A stretch of DNA of 64,000 nt from Uliginosibacterium sp. 31-16. Its GTDB lineage: Bacteria > Pseudomonadota > Gammaproteobacteria > Burkholderiales > Rhodocyclaceae. The DNA lies in assembly GCF_030730865.1 (NCBI RefSeq), contig NZ_JAVALZ010000003.1, forward strand, positions 310,001-374,000, written 5' to 3'. Below, piece by piece: positions 9,717 through 20,456 of this stretch; position 1 is the stretch's first letter; the number at the start of each line of letters is the position of its first letter. The notes under the pieces were generated by a model. It ran no database searches. It was not told the DNA's origin and worked only from the letters and a program-made list of their open reading frames with translations. The position numbers were made by a program, and so were the translations under genes.

Positions 9717-10556
9717 TCAGGCTATCGGCGGATAGGTCGGGATGATGATGGGTTTATCGGCATACCAGTCCGGAGCACGGGGAGCGCCGGCGGAAAAAGT
9801 CAGTATTTCTGCGCCGGTCGCCGTGACCAGAATGGTGTGTTCCCACTGTGCCGAGAGTGAGCGATCTTTGGTCACGATCGTCCAGCCATCAGGCAGTTCC
9901 GAAATGGCGGCTTTGCCGGCATTGATCATCGGTTCGATGGTGAAGATCATGTTTTCCTTGATCTCGATGCCGGTGCCGGGGCGACCATAGTGAACAACCT
10001 GCGGGTCTTCGTGGAACTTGCGACCAATGCCATGACCGCAGAATTCGCGCACGACCGAGAAACCGGCGCCCTCGGCATGCTGCTGGATGGCGTGACCAAT
10101 ATCGCCCAGGCGCGCTCCGGGCTTGACCTGCGCAATACCCAGCCAGAGGCACTCCAGCGTGATCTGACACAGCCGTTTGGCCTGGATGCTGGCATCGCCA
10201 ACGATGAACATGCGACTGGTATCGCCATGGAAACCGTCTTTGATGACGGTAATGTCCAGATTGACAATATCCCCTTTTTTCAGCGCCTTGTTGGCCGGGA
10301 CTCCGTGGCAGACCTGATGGTTGATCGAGGTGCAGATCGACTTCGGGTAGGGCGAGTAGCCGGGCGGCGCGTAGTTCAGCGGGGCCGGAATGCATCCCTG
10401 TACGTTGACCTGATAGTCGTGGCAGAGACGATCAAGCTCCTCTGTGGTGACTCCCGGTTTTACAAAAGGCTCGATGTAGTCGAGGACTTCAGAGGCCAGG
10501 CGACCGGCGATGCGCATTTTTTCGATTTCTTCAGCGCTCTTGATGACAATGCCCAT
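9717..10556 (-). CDS. map: type I methionine aminopeptidase
   Basis: Removes the initiator methionine from nascent proteins. It has 279 residues. The metal ligands are visible in NLDITVIKDGFHGDTSRMF (two Asp), CGHGIGRKFHEDP (His), FTIEPMIN (Glu) and WEHTILVT (Glu). It begins a two-gene unit with glnD and is divergent from rpsB across about 300 bp, a widely conserved layout. Confidence 0.97.
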   Translation of the reverse strand: MGIVIKSAEEIEKMRIAGRLASEVLDYIEPFVKPGVTTEELDRLCHDYQVNVQGCIPAPLNYAPPGYSPYPKSICTSINHQVCHGVPANKALKKGDIVNLDITVIKDGFHGDTSRMFIVGDASIQAKRLCQITLECLWLGIAQVKPGARLGDIGHAIQQHAEGAGFSVVREFCGHGIGRKFHEDPQVVHYGRPGTGIEIKENMIFTIEPMINAGKAAISELPDGWTIVTKDRSLSAQWEHTILVTATGAEILTFSAGAPRAPDWYADKPIIIPTYPPIA

Positions 10557-10659
10557 GCTGTATGTACGTTTGTTCTGTTAGGGGATGAACAAGGCTATCG
10601 TAGAAGGGCTGGGCGGGCAAATGCCTTCAGTTCCACGCAGGTGGCTTGGATCGGGTGTC

Positions 10660-10688
10660 TTGAGGCAGGAGCCTCCTCGCGCTATAAT
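10660..10688 (+). promoter_or_regulatory. sigma70-type promoter of the rpsB superoperon
   Basis: The -35 box TTGAGG (10660-10665) and a perfect -10 box TATAAT (10683-10688) are separated by exactly 17 bp. Transcription would start near 10695, giving a leader of about 160 nt before rpsB. Confidence 0.82.
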
Positions 10689-10694
10689 CGCTGG

Positions 10695-10854
10695 CTAAGT
10701 CCATGTCCGGACTTGGCTGGATGTGTGATTAAGCATCCGGAAATCCACACGTTCGTCGGAAATGGGTCTGTCTCCCGCGGGAGGCAGCTAGCGTGCAGGC
10801 TCTTGATCCTGCAGCACGGCGGGCGGAGGCTAACCCTGAAATTTGGAGTATCAA
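10695..10854 (+). promoter_or_regulatory. structured 5' leader of rpsB
   Basis: Several inverted repeats lie between the promoter and the rpsB start: AAGTCC/GGACTT (10697-10714), GGATG/CATCC (10719-10738), CTCCCGCGGGAG (10772-10783) and TGCAGG/CCTGCA (10794-10813). Ribosomal protein S2 is known to repress its own rpsB-tsf mRNA through the leader in enterobacteria. A similar role here is inferred, not shown. Confidence 0.5.
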
Positions 10855-11604
10855 ATGGCTGTAACCATGCGTCAAATGCTGGAAGCCGGTGTCCACTTCG
10901 GCCACCAGACCCGCTTCTGGAACCCAAAGATGGCCCCGTACATTTTCGGGCACCGCAACAAGATTCATATCGTTAACCTCGAAAAGACCCTGGCCAAGTA
11001 CAACGAAGCCATGGCTTTTGTGAAGAAGCTGTCCGCCAATCGCGGCAATGTGATGTTTGTGGGCACCAAGCGCCAGGCTCGCGAGATTCTGGCTGAAGAA
11101 GCACAACGTGCTGGCATGCCTTTCGTTGACGAGCGCTGGCTCGGCGGCATGCTGACCAACTTCAAGACCGTCAAGGGTTCGATCAAGCGTCTGAAGGAAA
11201 TGGAGCAGATGTTTGAAGACGGCTCCATCGAGCGTCTGTCCAAGAAGGAAGCCTTGCTGGCCAAGCGCGAGCTGGAAAAGCTGACCAAAAGCCTGGGCGG
11301 CATCAAGGATATGAGTGGTCTGCCTGATGCGATTTTCGTGATCGATGTCGGCTACCACAAGATCGCCATTACTGAAGCCAAGAAGCTTGGCATTCCGGTC
11401 ATTGGCGTGGTGGATACCAACCATTCACCGGAAGGCGTGGATTATGTGATCCCGGGTAACGACGATTCAAGTCGTGCCATCCGTCTGTATGCACAAGGTG
11501 TGGCGGATGCCGTGCTCGAAGGCAAGAACAATGCGGTGCAGGATGTTGTTGCTGCCGTTTCTGACGATTTTGTCGAAGTTCAAGACGGCGCCGAACAAGC
11601 GTAA
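10855..11604 (+). CDS. rpsB: 30S ribosomal protein S2
   Basis: Small-subunit ribosomal protein of 249 residues. Family signatures are [20 protein letters not shown] at the start, [25 protein letters not shown] and [23 protein letters not shown]. The start is the ATG of MAVTMRQ, with TTTGGAG 6 nt upstream; an alternative start four codons earlier lacks support. It is the first gene of the superoperon, 95 nt before tsf. Confidence 0.98.
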   Translation: MAVTMRQMLEAGVHFGHQTRFWNPKMAPYIFGHRNKIHIVNLEKTLAKYNEAMAFVKKLSANRGNVMFVGTKRQAREILAEEAQRAGMPFVDERWLGGMLTNFKTVKGSIKRLKEMEQMFEDGSIERLSKKEALLAKRELEKLTKSLGGIKDMSGLPDAIFVIDVGYHKIAITEAKKLGIPVIGVVDTNHSPEGVDYVIPGNDDSSRAIRLYAQGVADAVLEGKNNAVQDVVAAVSDDFVEVQDGAEQA

Positions 11605-11699
11605 CAACCGCATTGCAAGCTCGCCGTCGTGATTGCGTTTGCGCGGTTGCGGTGGCGAGTCTTTCGTTTTCAAGTCAATTTCAGAATTCAGGAGTAAGC

Positions 11700-12599
11700 A
11701 TGGCGGCTATTACCGCAAGCATGGTTGCTGAACTGCGCGGCAAGACTGACGCGCCCATGATGGAATGCAAGAAAGCTCTGACCGAAGCCGATGGCGATAT
11801 GGTCAAGGCCGAAGAAATCCTGCGCGTGAAGCTGGGCAACAAGGCCAGCAAAGCTGCTGCCCGTGTGACCGCTGAAGGCATTGTTGGTACTTACATTTCT
11901 GCTGACGGCAAACTGGCCGCTCTGGTGGAAGTTAACTGTGAGACCGACTTTGTTGCCAAGAATGACGACTTCCTGGCTTTCACAAAGAGCGTTGCTGAAC
12001 TGGTAGCAATCCAGAATCCGGCTGACGTTGCCGCTGTTGGCTCGCTGGCTCTGGATGGTTCGACGGTCGAAGCCGTGCGTACGGCTCTGGTTGGCAAGAT
12101 TGGCGAAAATCTGAGCATTCGCCGCTTCCAGCGTATCGAGGCCCAAGGCAAGGTCGCATCCTATATTCACGGCGGCGCCAAGATTGGCGTGCTGGTGGAT
12201 CTGGTTGGTGGCGAAGAAGCCTTGGCCAAGGATATTGCTATGCACATCGCAGCTTCCAAGCCGAAGTCTCTGGATGCTTCAGGCGTTGATGCAGCACTGA
12301 TCGACAGTGAGCGTCGTGTGGCGATCGAAAAGGCCAAGGAAGCTGGCAAGCCGGAAGCCATGATTGAGAAGATTGCTGAAGGTTCGGTCCAAAAATTCCT
12401 TCGGGATGTGACCCTGCTGGGGCAGGTTTTCGTGAAAGCTGAAGATGGCAAACAAACCATCGAGCAACTGTTGAAGTCCAAATCTGCTTCCATCGCATCT
12501 TTCTCCCTTTTTATCGTGGGTGAAGGTATCGAGAAAAAGGTGACAGACTTTGCTGCTGAAGTGGCTGCTCAAGCCGCTGCCGCTGCTCAAGCGCGCTGA
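11700..12599 (+). CDS. tsf: translation elongation factor Ts
   Basis: Nucleotide exchange factor for EF-Tu, 299 residues. It begins [20 protein letters not shown] with the family signature [14 protein letters not shown], then [14 protein letters not shown] in the core, and ends in a long helical dimerisation region. The ATG is preceded by AGGAGTAAGC. A longer frame upstream of it is spurious. It is paired with rpsB, as in nearly all bacteria. Confidence 0.98.
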   Translation: MAAITASMVAELRGKTDAPMMECKKALTEADGDMVKAEEILRVKLGNKASKAAARVTAEGIVGTYISADGKLAALVEVNCETDFVAKNDDFLAFTKSVAELVAIQNPADVAAVGSLALDGSTVEAVRTALVGKIGENLSIRRFQRIEAQGKVASYIHGGAKIGVLVDLVGGEEALAKDIAMHIAASKPKSLDASGVDAALIDSERRVAIEKAKEAGKPEAMIEKIAEGSVQKFLRDVTLLGQVFVKAEDGKQTIEQLLKSKSASIASFSLFIVGEGIEKKVTDFAAEVAAQAAAAAQAR

Positions 12600-12613
12600 T
12601 CGGAGAACGAAAA

Positions 12614-13327
12614 ATGCCCACTGCCTACAAGCGAATCCTGCTGAAACTGTCCGGTGAAGCCCTGATGGGCGACGGTGCCTATGGTATCGATCAAGGGGTC
12701 GTCTCCCGCATCGTGGCTGAGGTGGCAGAGATTTCGCGTCTCGGTGTCGAGGTTGGCATCGTGATAGGTGGTGGGAATATTTTTCGCGGTATGGCTGGCG
12801 CGGCTTCCGGAATGGACCGCGCCACGGCCGACTACATGGGCATGATGGCGACCATCATGAATGCGATGGCGCTGGGCGACGCGATGCGCGTTGCTGGTGT
12901 GGCTGCCCGTGTGCAGTCGGCCTTGAATGTTGAGCAGGTTGTTGAACCATACATCCGTAACAAGGCGATTCGCTATCTCGAGGAAGGCAAAATCGTTATT
13001 TTTGCGGCGGGTACGGGCAACCCGTTCTTTACCACCGACACCGCTGCCGCTTTGCGCGGTACGGAAATGGAAGCCGAGATCGTGCTCAAGGCGACCAAGG
13101 TGGATGGCATTTACAGCGCAGATCCGAAAAAGGATTCTGCTGCCACGCGGTTTTCGAAGATTTCTTTTGATGAAGCGATTTCGCGCAATTTGCAGGTCAT
13201 GGATGCCACTGCGTTTGCATTGTGTCGTGACCAGAAGCTTCCTATCAAGGTTTTCAGCATTTTCAAACCTGGTGCACTGCTGCGTGTAGTCAAGGGTGAA
13301 GATGAAGGCACGTTGGTGCATATCTGA
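12614..13327 (+). CDS. pyrH: UMP kinase
   Basis: Phosphorylates UMP to UDP, the first step toward UTP and CTP, in the cytoplasm. Its 237 residues have the amino-acid-kinase fold: [43 protein letters not shown] and [12 protein letters not shown]. It is 14 nt after tsf in the conserved translation cluster. The good site GGAGAACG lies before the ATG. Confidence 0.98.
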   Translation: MPTAYKRILLKLSGEALMGDGAYGIDQGVVSRIVAEVAEISRLGVEVGIVIGGGNIFRGMAGAASGMDRATADYMGMMATIMNAMALGDAMRVAGVAARVQSALNVEQVVEPYIRNKAIRYLEEGKIVIFAAGTGNPFFTTDTAAALRGTEMEAEIVLKATKVDGIYSADPKKDSAATRFSKISFDEAISRNLQVMDATAFALCRDQKLPIKVFSIFKPGALLRVVKGEDEGTLVHI

Positions 13328-13335
13328 AGGGGTTT

Positions 13336-13896
13336 ATGATGATTCCCGAGCTGAAGAAAACAACCGAACAAAAGATGCAGAAGTCGCTTGAGGCACTCAA
13401 GAACGACCTTGGCAAGGTGCGTACTGGTCGTGCTCATACGGGGCTGTTGGACCATGTGATGGTTGATTACTACGGAACCCCGACCGCCATCAATCAAGTG
13501 GCCAACGTAACGTTGCTTGATGCGCGAACGATCGGTGTTCAGCCGTGGGAGAAGAACATGGTTGCCAAGGTTGAAAAGGCAATTCGTGATTCGGATCTTG
13601 GCTTGAATCCGGCGACCATGGGAGATGTCGTGCGAGTCCCGATGCCCATGCTGACAGAGGAGCGCCGCAAGGATCTGATCAAAGTCGTGCGCAGCGAGGC
13701 AGAAAATGCCCGTGTGGCAATTCGTAATTTGCGTCGTGACGCCAACAACAGCCTGAAAGAAGCGGTCAAGGCCAAGGAAATTTCCGAGGATGACGAGCGC
13801 CGTACCCAGGATGATGTGCAAAAGCTTACGGATAAATACATTGCCGAGGCGGACAAGCAACTTGCTCAGAAAGAGCAAGAGCTGATGCAGGTTTAA
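13336..13896 (+). CDS. frr: ribosome recycling factor
   Basis: Splits post-termination ribosomes together with EF-G. It has 186 residues (185 from the second of two adjacent ATGs), the family's normal length. Signatures are [29 protein letters not shown] and [20 protein letters not shown]. Eight nt separate it from pyrH. Confidence 0.97.
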   Translation: MMIPELKKTTEQKMQKSLEALKNDLGKVRTGRAHTGLLDHVMVDYYGTPTAINQVANVTLLDARTIGVQPWEKNMVAKVEKAIRDSDLGLNPATMGDVVRVPMPMLTEERRKDLIKVVRSEAENARVAIRNLRRDANNSLKEAVKAKEISEDDERRTQDDVQKLTDKYIAEADKQLAQKEQELMQV

Positions 13897-13930
13897 TGCG
13901 CGCGCCGCTCACTGAACGGTTCGCCATTTC

Positions 13931-14698
13931 ATGTTATCAAGATTGATCAGCTCCACGCGTGGCATCCCCGAGCGTGGCGATGTGCCTCAGCACATTGCCA
14001 TTGTCATGGATGGTAACGGTCGATGGGCGCGCCAGCGCTTTCTGCCGCGTGTTGCGGGGCACAAGCGCGGCCTTGATACGGTGCGCGATGTTGTCAAGCT
14101 GTGCATTGATCATGGAGTGGCGCATCTGACCCTGTTTGCCTTCAGTTCAGAGAATTGGCGGCGCCCCCAGGAAGAAGTGTCATTTCTGATGCAACTTTTC
14201 ATGCAAGCCCTGCGTGAAGAGGTAAAAAAGCTTCACAAGAATAATATTCGTCTGCGCGTGATTGGTGACCTGTCACGGTTTGACGCAAAACTAGTGGAGA
14301 CAATTTCCCAAGCCGAACAGCTGACTGCGGGGAATTCTGCATTGAGCCTGTCTATCGCTGCCAATTATGGCGGACGCTGGGATATTCTTAATGCCATGAA
14401 TCAGATGCTGGCCGCCGACGATAGCAAGCGCAAAGGATTTTCCGAAGAAGATCTGGCTCCCTATCTGTGCTTGGCCAATGCTCCTGAGCCTGATCTTTTC
14501 ATTCGCACGGGTGGCGAACAGCGAGTCAGCAATTTCCTGCTCTGGCAGCTGGCCTATACCGAGTTTTACTTTACCGATTGTCTGTGGCCGGACTTCAATA
14601 GCGCCGAGTTTGATCTGGCCATTGCTTCCTATCGTCAGCGCGAGCGGCGCTTTGGCCGAACAAGTGAGCAGTTGTCGAGTGTTCGACCTCAGGAATAA
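13931..14698 (+). CDS. uppS: isoprenyl transferase (undecaprenyl diphosphate synthase)
   Basis: Cis-prenyltransferase that makes C55 undecaprenyl diphosphate, the lipid carrier precursor for peptidoglycan and O-antigen. It has 255 residues. Signatures are [16 protein letters not shown] (the catalytic Asp), [14 protein letters not shown] and the C-terminal [21 protein letters not shown]. Substrate is supplied by the isoprenoid pathway, whose dxr gene lies two genes downstream. Confidence 0.97.
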   Translation: MLSRLISSTRGIPERGDVPQHIAIVMDGNGRWARQRFLPRVAGHKRGLDTVRDVVKLCIDHGVAHLTLFAFSSENWRRPQEEVSFLMQLFMQALREEVKKLHKNNIRLRVIGDLSRFDAKLVETISQAEQLTAGNSALSLSIAANYGGRWDILNAMNQMLAADDSKRKGFSEEDLAPYLCLANAPEPDLFIRTGGEQRVSNFLLWQLAYTEFYFTDCLWPDFNSAEFDLAIASYRQRERRFGRTSEQLSSVRPQE

Positions 14699-14709
14699 CA
14701 GGATTAAAA

Positions 14710-15534
14710 ATGCTGAAACAGCGTGTGGTAACCGCAGTATTGTTGGGTCTGGCTATCCTGTTCGCATTGTTTTTCCTGTCTGACTGGGCTTGGGGCTCCT
14801 TGATTTCTCTGGTTGTCGTACTGGCCTTGCATGAGTGGTGTGCCCTCGTAAAAATCAACCGGATTGGTCAGACTGTGCTGAGCCTGCTGTGCATGATTCC
14901 CATCATGTATCTTGCCGTGTTTCCTCCGGCTGCAGAGAGTGATGTGCTGATGTTGATCGGGGCTGGCTATGTTCTGAGTATTTCTTTCTGGCTATTGTCT
15001 GTACCGACTTTTCTGTATTTTCACATCGAGCCCGTAGGTTGGTACTGGCGTTATGGAGTTGCTGCAATTCTGACGGTTCCGAGCGGGATTGCATTACTGG
15101 AATTACGTCGGGCTGATTCCCTGCTGATGCTCGCCGCCCTTTTGCTTGTCTGTGTGGCGGATATTTCGGCGTTCTTTGTCGGACGTTCTTTTGGTAAACG
15201 CAAGCTGGCTCCCGAAATCAGCCCTGGGAAAACATGGGAAGGCGTGTATGGGGCGATTGGCGGCGTTCTCCTGTTCTGCGTGGGTATCTGGTTTTTTGTC
15301 CCGACGATCCACCAATCACTCGGTCTGATTTGGGTGATTGTGCTGGCACTGATATATGTACTGGTTTGCGTAATGGGCGATCTTTTCGAGTCTCTGGTAA
15401 AGCGCGAAGCTGGAGTCAAGGATAGTGGAGCCCTGTTGCCGGGACATGGCGGGGTATTGGATCGGGTGGATGCAATGCTGGCGTTTTTCCCGTTTGCAGG
15501 AGCTACCCTGTTGTTGCTTCAGTTGCTGGCTTGA
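14710..15534 (+). CDS. cdsA: phosphatidate cytidylyltransferase
   Basis: Inner-membrane enzyme that forms CDP-diacylglycerol from phosphatidate and CTP, the branch point of phospholipid synthesis. Its 274 residues are mostly hydrophobic, with about eight membrane segments. The conserved C-terminal signature is seen in KREAGVKDSGALLPGHGGVLDRVD, and SPGKTWEGVYGAIGG precedes it. It is 11 nt after uppS. Confidence 0.96.
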   Translation: MLKQRVVTAVLLGLAILFALFFLSDWAWGSLISLVVVLALHEWCALVKINRIGQTVLSLLCMIPIMYLAVFPPAAESDVLMLIGAGYVLSISFWLLSVPTFLYFHIEPVGWYWRYGVAAILTVPSGIALLELRRADSLLMLAALLLVCVADISAFFVGRSFGKRKLAPEISPGKTWEGVYGAIGGVLLFCVGIWFFVPTIHQSLGLIWVIVLALIYVLVCVMGDLFESLVKREAGVKDSGALLPGHGGVLDRVDAMLAFFPFAGATLLLLQLLA

Positions 15535-15549
15535 GTGTGAGGCTGTGTG

Positions 15550-16746
15550 ATGATAAGCAAGCAAGTGCTGACCGTTCTGGGTGCAACGGGTTCTATTGGA
15601 TTGAGTACGCTGGATGTTGTCGCACGGCATCCCGAGCGCTACGAGGTCTTCGCGTTGTCTGCGCATCGACAGGTCGGAAAACTCGCTGAGTTGTGCCGTC
15701 GTTTCAGGCCCCGGCATGCAGTGGTTGCTGGCGAGCAAGAGGCTGTTGAGTTACGCCGGATGTTGTCTGATTTGCCGGCGCTTAGCATCATGTATGGTCC
15801 TGAAGCTCTGGGGCAGATAGCCTCCGCTTCTGAGGTCACGACAGTAATGGCTGCGATTGTTGGTGCTGCAGGTCTGGGCTCATCGCTTGCGGCGGCGCGT
15901 GCGGGGAAGCGAGTGCTGCTGGCCAACAAGGAGGCACTGGTCATGGCAGGGGACCTGTTCATCGCCAGCTTGAACCGGGCAGGGGGTTCTCTTCTGCCGA
16001 TAGACAGTGAGCACAACGCGGTTTTCCAGTCGTTGCCGGCAGGTTTTGACTATGGCTTGAAGCATTGTGGTGTGCGTAAAGTAGTGCTGACAGCATCTGG
16101 TGGCCCTTTTCGTGAGACGCCTCTCGAAAAATTTGCTTTTGTCACCCCTGAGCAGGCCTGTGCGCATCCGAACTGGTCCATGGGGCGGAAGATTTCAGTC
16201 GACTCAGCCACCATGATGAACAAAGGGCTGGAAGTCATTGAGGCTAGCTGGATTTTTGGGGTTGAAGCAGAGCGGATTGAAGTGCTTATTCATCCTGAAA
16301 GCGTGATCCATTCGATGGTGCAATACGAAGATGGGGCCGTGCTTGCGGAGCTTGGTCACCCGGATATGCGTACGCCCATTGCGCACGCTCTTGCCTATCC
16401 GGAGAGAATCGCTTCGGGTGTGGCGAGCCTGGATCTGGTGAAAATCAGCAAGCTTTCTTTTGAAGCCCCCGACCTTTCCCGGTTCCCGTGTCTGCAGCTT
16501 GCCTATGACGCATTGCGCGCAGGCGGTAGCGCCCCGGCGATTCTGAATGCGGCAAATGAAGAGGCTGTGGCAGCCTTTCTGCAAGGCAATCTGCGGTTTG
16601 ATCGCATTCCTGTCGTGATTGCGGAAACATTGGAGCAGGTACCTACGTGCCCGCTTTCCTCTCTCGAAGAAGTGTTTCATGCAGATGCCCGTGCGCGGGA
16701 CGCGAGCCGCCACCTTCTGGCACGTGAACGTGCCTTTTGCGCATGA
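15550..16746 (+). CDS. dxr: 1-deoxy-D-xylulose 5-phosphate reductoisomerase
   Basis: NADPH-dependent first committed step of the MEP isoprenoid pathway (DXP to MEP). It has about 398 residues. The N-terminal NADPH site is [15 protein letters not shown]. The metal and substrate sites are [24 protein letters not shown] and [21 protein letters not shown] prefer the ATG at 15550 to the adjacent GTG at 15547. Fosmidomycin, the substrate of the Fsr-type pump at 3548, is a Dxr inhibitor. The stop overlaps the rseP start by 4 nt. Confidence 0.97.
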   Translation: MISKQVLTVLGATGSIGLSTLDVVARHPERYEVFALSAHRQVGKLAELCRRFRPRHAVVAGEQEAVELRRMLSDLPALSIMYGPEALGQIASASEVTTVMAAIVGAAGLGSSLAAARAGKRVLLANKEALVMAGDLFIASLNRAGGSLLPIDSEHNAVFQSLPAGFDYGLKHCGVRKVVLTASGGPFRETPLEKFAFVTPEQACAHPNWSMGRKISVDSATMMNKGLEVIEASWIFGVEAERIEVLIHPESVIHSMVQYEDGAVLAELGHPDMRTPIAHALAYPERIASGVASLDLVKISKLSFEAPDLSRFPCLQLAYDALRAGGSAPAILNAANEEAVAAFLQGNLRFDRIPVVIAETLEQVPTCPLSSLEEVFHADARARDASRHLLARERAFCA

Positions 16747-18101
16747 ATTCCATCTTCTACATGGCAGCCTTCTTGCTGGCGATCGGCATCCTGATCGTGG
16801 TGCATGAGTTTGGCCACTATCTGGCCGCACGTTTGTGCGGAGTTCGGGTGCTGCGTTTCTCGTTGGGTTTCGGCCCGGCATTGTGGACACGAATAGCCGG
16901 AAAGGATCGCACTGAATGGACACTCTCGGCGGTTCCCCTTGGTGGCTATGTAAAGATGCTTGACGAGCGTGAAGCGTCAGTAGATGCCCATGAGTTGCAT
17001 CGCGCTTTCAATACTCAATCTCTGTTGAAACGCTGTTTCATCGTCGCTGCCGGCCCGGTGTTCAATTTATTGTTGGCAGTGGCGATCTACTGGGGAATAG
17101 CGTGCGTTGGTGGCCGGGATATGGGGCCACAATTGGGGAGGATCGTTGCCGGTTCTCCAGCAGCTCAAGCCGGTCTGCTTGAAGGAGACATGATATTGCG
17201 CTTTGGTGAGCGGGATACCCGAGGCTGGAGTGACCTGCGCTGGGCTGTCATGCGCAATGCACTGCGGACTGATGAGGTGACCGTTACGGTGCGTCACGCA
17301 GACGGGGGGCTGGACGATGTGCGACTGGCCTTGAGCGGGGTGAAAATTGAGGAAAAAGCCGCCGATCCAATGCAGCAGCTTGGGCTCAGCATACGCCCGA
17401 CGCTGCCTGCTGTCCTCGGCCAGCCCTTGCCTGGAGGGGCTGGTGCACAAGCCGGTTTGCGAGCAGGAGACCTAGTGCGCAGTGTTGATGGCAAGCATGT
17501 GCAGTACTGGCATGAGCTGGTTGAGTTGATTGCTGCTGCCCCTAGGCGTCCTTTGCTGTTTTCCGTCGAGCGGGACGGTGCTTTGGTCAATGTGAGTGTC
17601 ACCCCGGAAGGCGTGGGGCCGGCGCCCCAGCGAGGCCTCATTCGTGTTCCTCAGATCAATGATGAGGCTTTTTTTGTGAGTCACATGACTGAGATTCGCT
17701 ATGGCCTTCTTGCCGGCGCTGGCTACTCTGTCCGTCACACGGCAGACATGGCGATTTTTCAGCTTCGCGCCATGTGGCATATAGCGACTGGAAAGATGTC
17801 TTGGCGAAACATCAGCGGTCCTGTTTCGATTGCCGATGCGGCAGGGCAAAGTGCCAAGACGGGGGTTGATGTGTACCTGGGGCTGATTGCCGCATTGAGC
17901 GTTAGTCTTGGTGTGCTTAATCTCCTGCCTATCCCGATTCTGGATGGGGGGCACATACTGTATTATGTGATCGAGCGTATCCGGGGACGGGCTTTGTCGG
18001 CGGCCGCTGAGGCGTTTTCGCAGCGGGTTGGTCTGGCTATTCTTGCTTTGCTGATGTCTCTGGCTTTTTTTAACGATCTCAATCGGGTTCTCTTCGGCTG
18101 A
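16743..18101 (+). CDS. rseP: RIP metalloprotease RseP (site-2 protease)
   Basis: Inner-membrane zinc protease that makes the second cut of anti-sigma factor RseA in the sigmaE envelope stress response. It has 452 residues. The HExxH motif is [13 protein letters not shown] in the first membrane segment, two PDZ domains occupy the centre ([13 protein letters not shown] and [12 protein letters not shown]), and the C-terminal metal ligand is in [11 protein letters not shown]. The ATG overlaps the dxr stop as ATGA. Confidence 0.96.
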   Translation: MNSIFYMAAFLLAIGILIVVHEFGHYLAARLCGVRVLRFSLGFGPALWTRIAGKDRTEWTLSAVPLGGYVKMLDEREASVDAHELHRAFNTQSLLKRCFIVAAGPVFNLLLAVAIYWGIACVGGRDMGPQLGRIVAGSPAAQAGLLEGDMILRFGERDTRGWSDLRWAVMRNALRTDEVTVTVRHADGGLDDVRLALSGVKIEEKAADPMQQLGLSIRPTLPAVLGQPLPGGAGAQAGLRAGDLVRSVDGKHVQYWHELVELIAAAPRRPLLFSVERDGALVNVSVTPEGVGPAPQRGLIRVPQINDEAFFVSHMTEIRYGLLAGAGYSVRHTADMAIFQLRAMWHIATGKMSWRNISGPVSIADAAGQSAKTGVDVYLGLIAALSVSLGVLNLLPIPILDGGHILYYVIERIRGRALSAAAEAFSQRVGLAILALLMSLAFFNDLNRVLFG

Positions 18102-20446
18102 TGTCCAAGACTTTCACTGCAATTCAGATCGGGGTGCTGGCGCTCCTGTCTCCTCTGGCATTTGCCTACTCTCCGTTTGTTGTCAAGGATATCCGTGTAG
18201 AAGGGATCCAGCGGACCGAGGCAGGGACTGTATTCAATTATCTGCCGATTCGGATTGGCGATTCCGTTGGTGAAGATCAGGTAGCTAAGGCAGTCAAAGC
18301 CCTGTATGCAACCGGTTTCTACCGCGATGTACGCATTGATGTCGACAAGGATGTTCTGGTTGTGATCGTTGATGAGCGACCCGCCATTGCACAGGTTGAT
18401 TTCTCCGGGAACAAGACGTTTGATTCCAAAGATCTTCTGAAAGGTCTGAAGGAAATCGGGGTCGTCGAATCCCGTACGTTTGATCGCTCCCAGCTTGACA
18501 AGGCGGAGCAAGAGATCAAGCGGCTGTATCTGACCCGCAGCTATTATGGTGTGTCGGTCAAAACCACTGTATCGCCGCTGGAGCGAAATAGGGTTGCCAT
18601 CAATTTCGAAATCATTGAAGGCGATGTTGCGAAGATAAAGAGCATCCGCGTCATTGGTGCGAAGGCTTTTCGTGAAAGCCGTCTGCTCGATCTGATGACA
18701 CTCGAGGAGTCAGGGGGGGTGTTTAACTGGTTCCGCCACGACAAGTATTCAAAGCAGGAATTGCAAGCCGACGTCGAGGAGTTGAAATCGTGGTATCTGG
18801 ATCGCGGGTACCTGAATTTCGCCATTGAGTCGACACAGGTTTCCATTACCCCCGACAAGAAAGACGTTTACATATCCATTGCGATTAATGAAGGAGAGCA
18901 ATACAAAATCTCTTCCGTGAAAATGGCTGGCGAATTGCTGTTGCCTGAAGCGGAGCTTCGCAAGCTGGTGACGCTTAAAAGCGGAGAGATCTATTCGCGT
19001 TCGCGAGTTAATGAGACAACCCGAATCATTTCGGATCGCTTGGGGAACGATGGTTATGCGTTTGCCAATGTTAATGCAGCGCCGGAACTTGATGAAGAAA
19101 AAAGAGAAGTGGCACTGACTCTTTTCGTCGATCCGGGACGTCGTGCCTACGTTAACAGGATCAATGTCGTGGGCAACAACCGTTCTCGTGACGAAGTGAT
19201 ACGGCGTGAAATGTTGCAGATGGAAAGTGCTTGGTTTGATCGGCAGAAAGTAGATCGTTCCAAGGTTCGTGTTGACCGCACCGGTTTTTTTGAGGATGTG
19301 TCCATCGATACTGTCCCGGTCACGGGGGCTGCAGATCAAGTGGATCTCAATGTCAGCGTGAAGGAACGTGCAACGGGGTCACTGTCGCTGGGTGTTGGTT
19401 ATTCGGCAAGTGAAAAACTGGGTTTGATGGGCTCCATCGCCCAGAACAACCTGTTTGGTTCCGGTAATGCGTTGTCGTTGTCCGTCAATACAGGCAAGGT
19501 CAATCGAGCTGCTACGATTTCGTTTGAGAATCCATACTGGACAGAGGATGGAGTAAGCAGGGGCTTTGACGTGTACTCCCGCCGCACGGACACCCGATCT
19601 CTGGCCGTGGCTGGTTACAAGTCCGACTCTCTAGGAACCGGTATCAGATTCGGAGTGCCGATTGCTCTGGACGATCGGGTCTTCCTTGGCCTGTCTGTTG
19701 ATCAAACTAAAATTGAGACTTACTCTGACAGTCCTCAGTTGTATAAGGATTTCATCAAGGAGTTCGGGTGTAAATCCGCAGATGATTGCACCAAGACTTC
19801 GGTCACAACTGCCACCTTGTTGTCTACGCTTGGCTGGATGAGTGATAAGCGAAACAGTGCAACGTATCCGACTAGCGGAACGTATCAGCGCTTCAATTTT
19901 GAACTGGCCATTCCCCCCGCGGATATGCGATACGGACGCCTGAGTTATCAGTGGCAGCGCTATATTCCGCTCACCAGCACCTATACTTTAATGTTCAATT
20001 CCGACTTCGGTTTTGCTGAAGGTTATGGAGGCAAGCCGGTGCCTTTTTACAAGAACTATTATGCTGGTGGGATTGGTACCATCCGGGGCTACAAGGATAA
20101 TTCCATCGGGCCGAAATCTGAGTCCTTTTACTCCGATGGATCGACGTCTTCGGTTGCGTTGGGCGGCACTCGGCGTGCTACTGGCGGGCTTGAGTTTCTC
20201 TTTCCCATGCCCGGGGTGAAGGAAAAGGACCGGAGCCTGAGACTGAGTGCGTTCCTAGATGCAGGCATCCTCTGGGATGACAAATATTCCAGCTTCACCG
20301 TGTCCGATATTCGCTACAGCACTGGGTTCGGGATGAGCTGGTTGTCCCCGATCGGCCCGTTGAAATTCAGCCTTGGTTTCCCGCTGAGGAAACAGACTGG
20401 AGATGAGGTGCAACGCTTCCAGTTCCTTATCGGATCGGTCATGTAG
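18101..20446 (+). CDS. bamA: outer membrane protein assembly factor BamA
   Basis: Essential Omp85 protein that folds and inserts outer-membrane beta-barrels. It has 781 residues: a signal peptide ending SPLAFA, five periplasmic POTRA domains (about residues 22-420, starting FVVKDIRVEGIQRTE), and a 16-strand barrel. The barrel contains the VRGY-equivalent GGIGTIRGYKDNSIGP and ends with the terminal phenylalanine-rich strand FQFLIGSVM. The ATG shares one base with the rseP stop. Skp follows, as expected. Confidence 0.98.
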   Translation: MSKTFTAIQIGVLALLSPLAFAYSPFVVKDIRVEGIQRTEAGTVFNYLPIRIGDSVGEDQVAKAVKALYATGFYRDVRIDVDKDVLVVIVDERPAIAQVDFSGNKTFDSKDLLKGLKEIGVVESRTFDRSQLDKAEQEIKRLYLTRSYYGVSVKTTVSPLERNRVAINFEIIEGDVAKIKSIRVIGAKAFRESRLLDLMTLEESGGVFNWFRHDKYSKQELQADVEELKSWYLDRGYLNFAIESTQVSITPDKKDVYISIAINEGEQYKISSVKMAGELLLPEAELRKLVTLKSGEIYSRSRVNETTRIISDRLGNDGYAFANVNAAPELDEEKREVALTLFVDPGRRAYVNRINVVGNNRSRDEVIRREMLQMESAWFDRQKVDRSKVRVDRTGFFEDVSIDTVPVTGAADQVDLNVSVKERATGSLSLGVGYSASEKLGLMGSIAQNNLFGSGNALSLSVNTGKVNRAATISFENPYWTEDGVSRGFDVYSRRTDTRSLAVAGYKSDSLGTGIRFGVPIALDDRVFLGLSVDQTKIETYSDSPQLYKDFIKEFGCKSADDCTKTSVTTATLLSTLGWMSDKRNSATYPTSGTYQRFNFELAIPPADMRYGRLSYQWQRYIPLTSTYTLMFNSDFGFAEGYGGKPVPFYKNYYAGGIGTIRGYKDNSIGPKSESFYSDGSTSSVALGGTRRATGGLEFLFPMPGVKEKDRSLRLSAFLDAGILWDDKYSSFTVSDIRYSTGFGMSWLSPIGPLKFSLGFPLRKQTGDEVQRFQFLIGSVM

Positions 20447-20456
20447 GAGTGATGGC

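Noticed and set aside
10695-10854. Possible tRNA or riboswitch in the rpsB leader
   Set aside because: The stems do not form a cloverleaf and no known riboswitch core is recognised; kept only as a structured leader.
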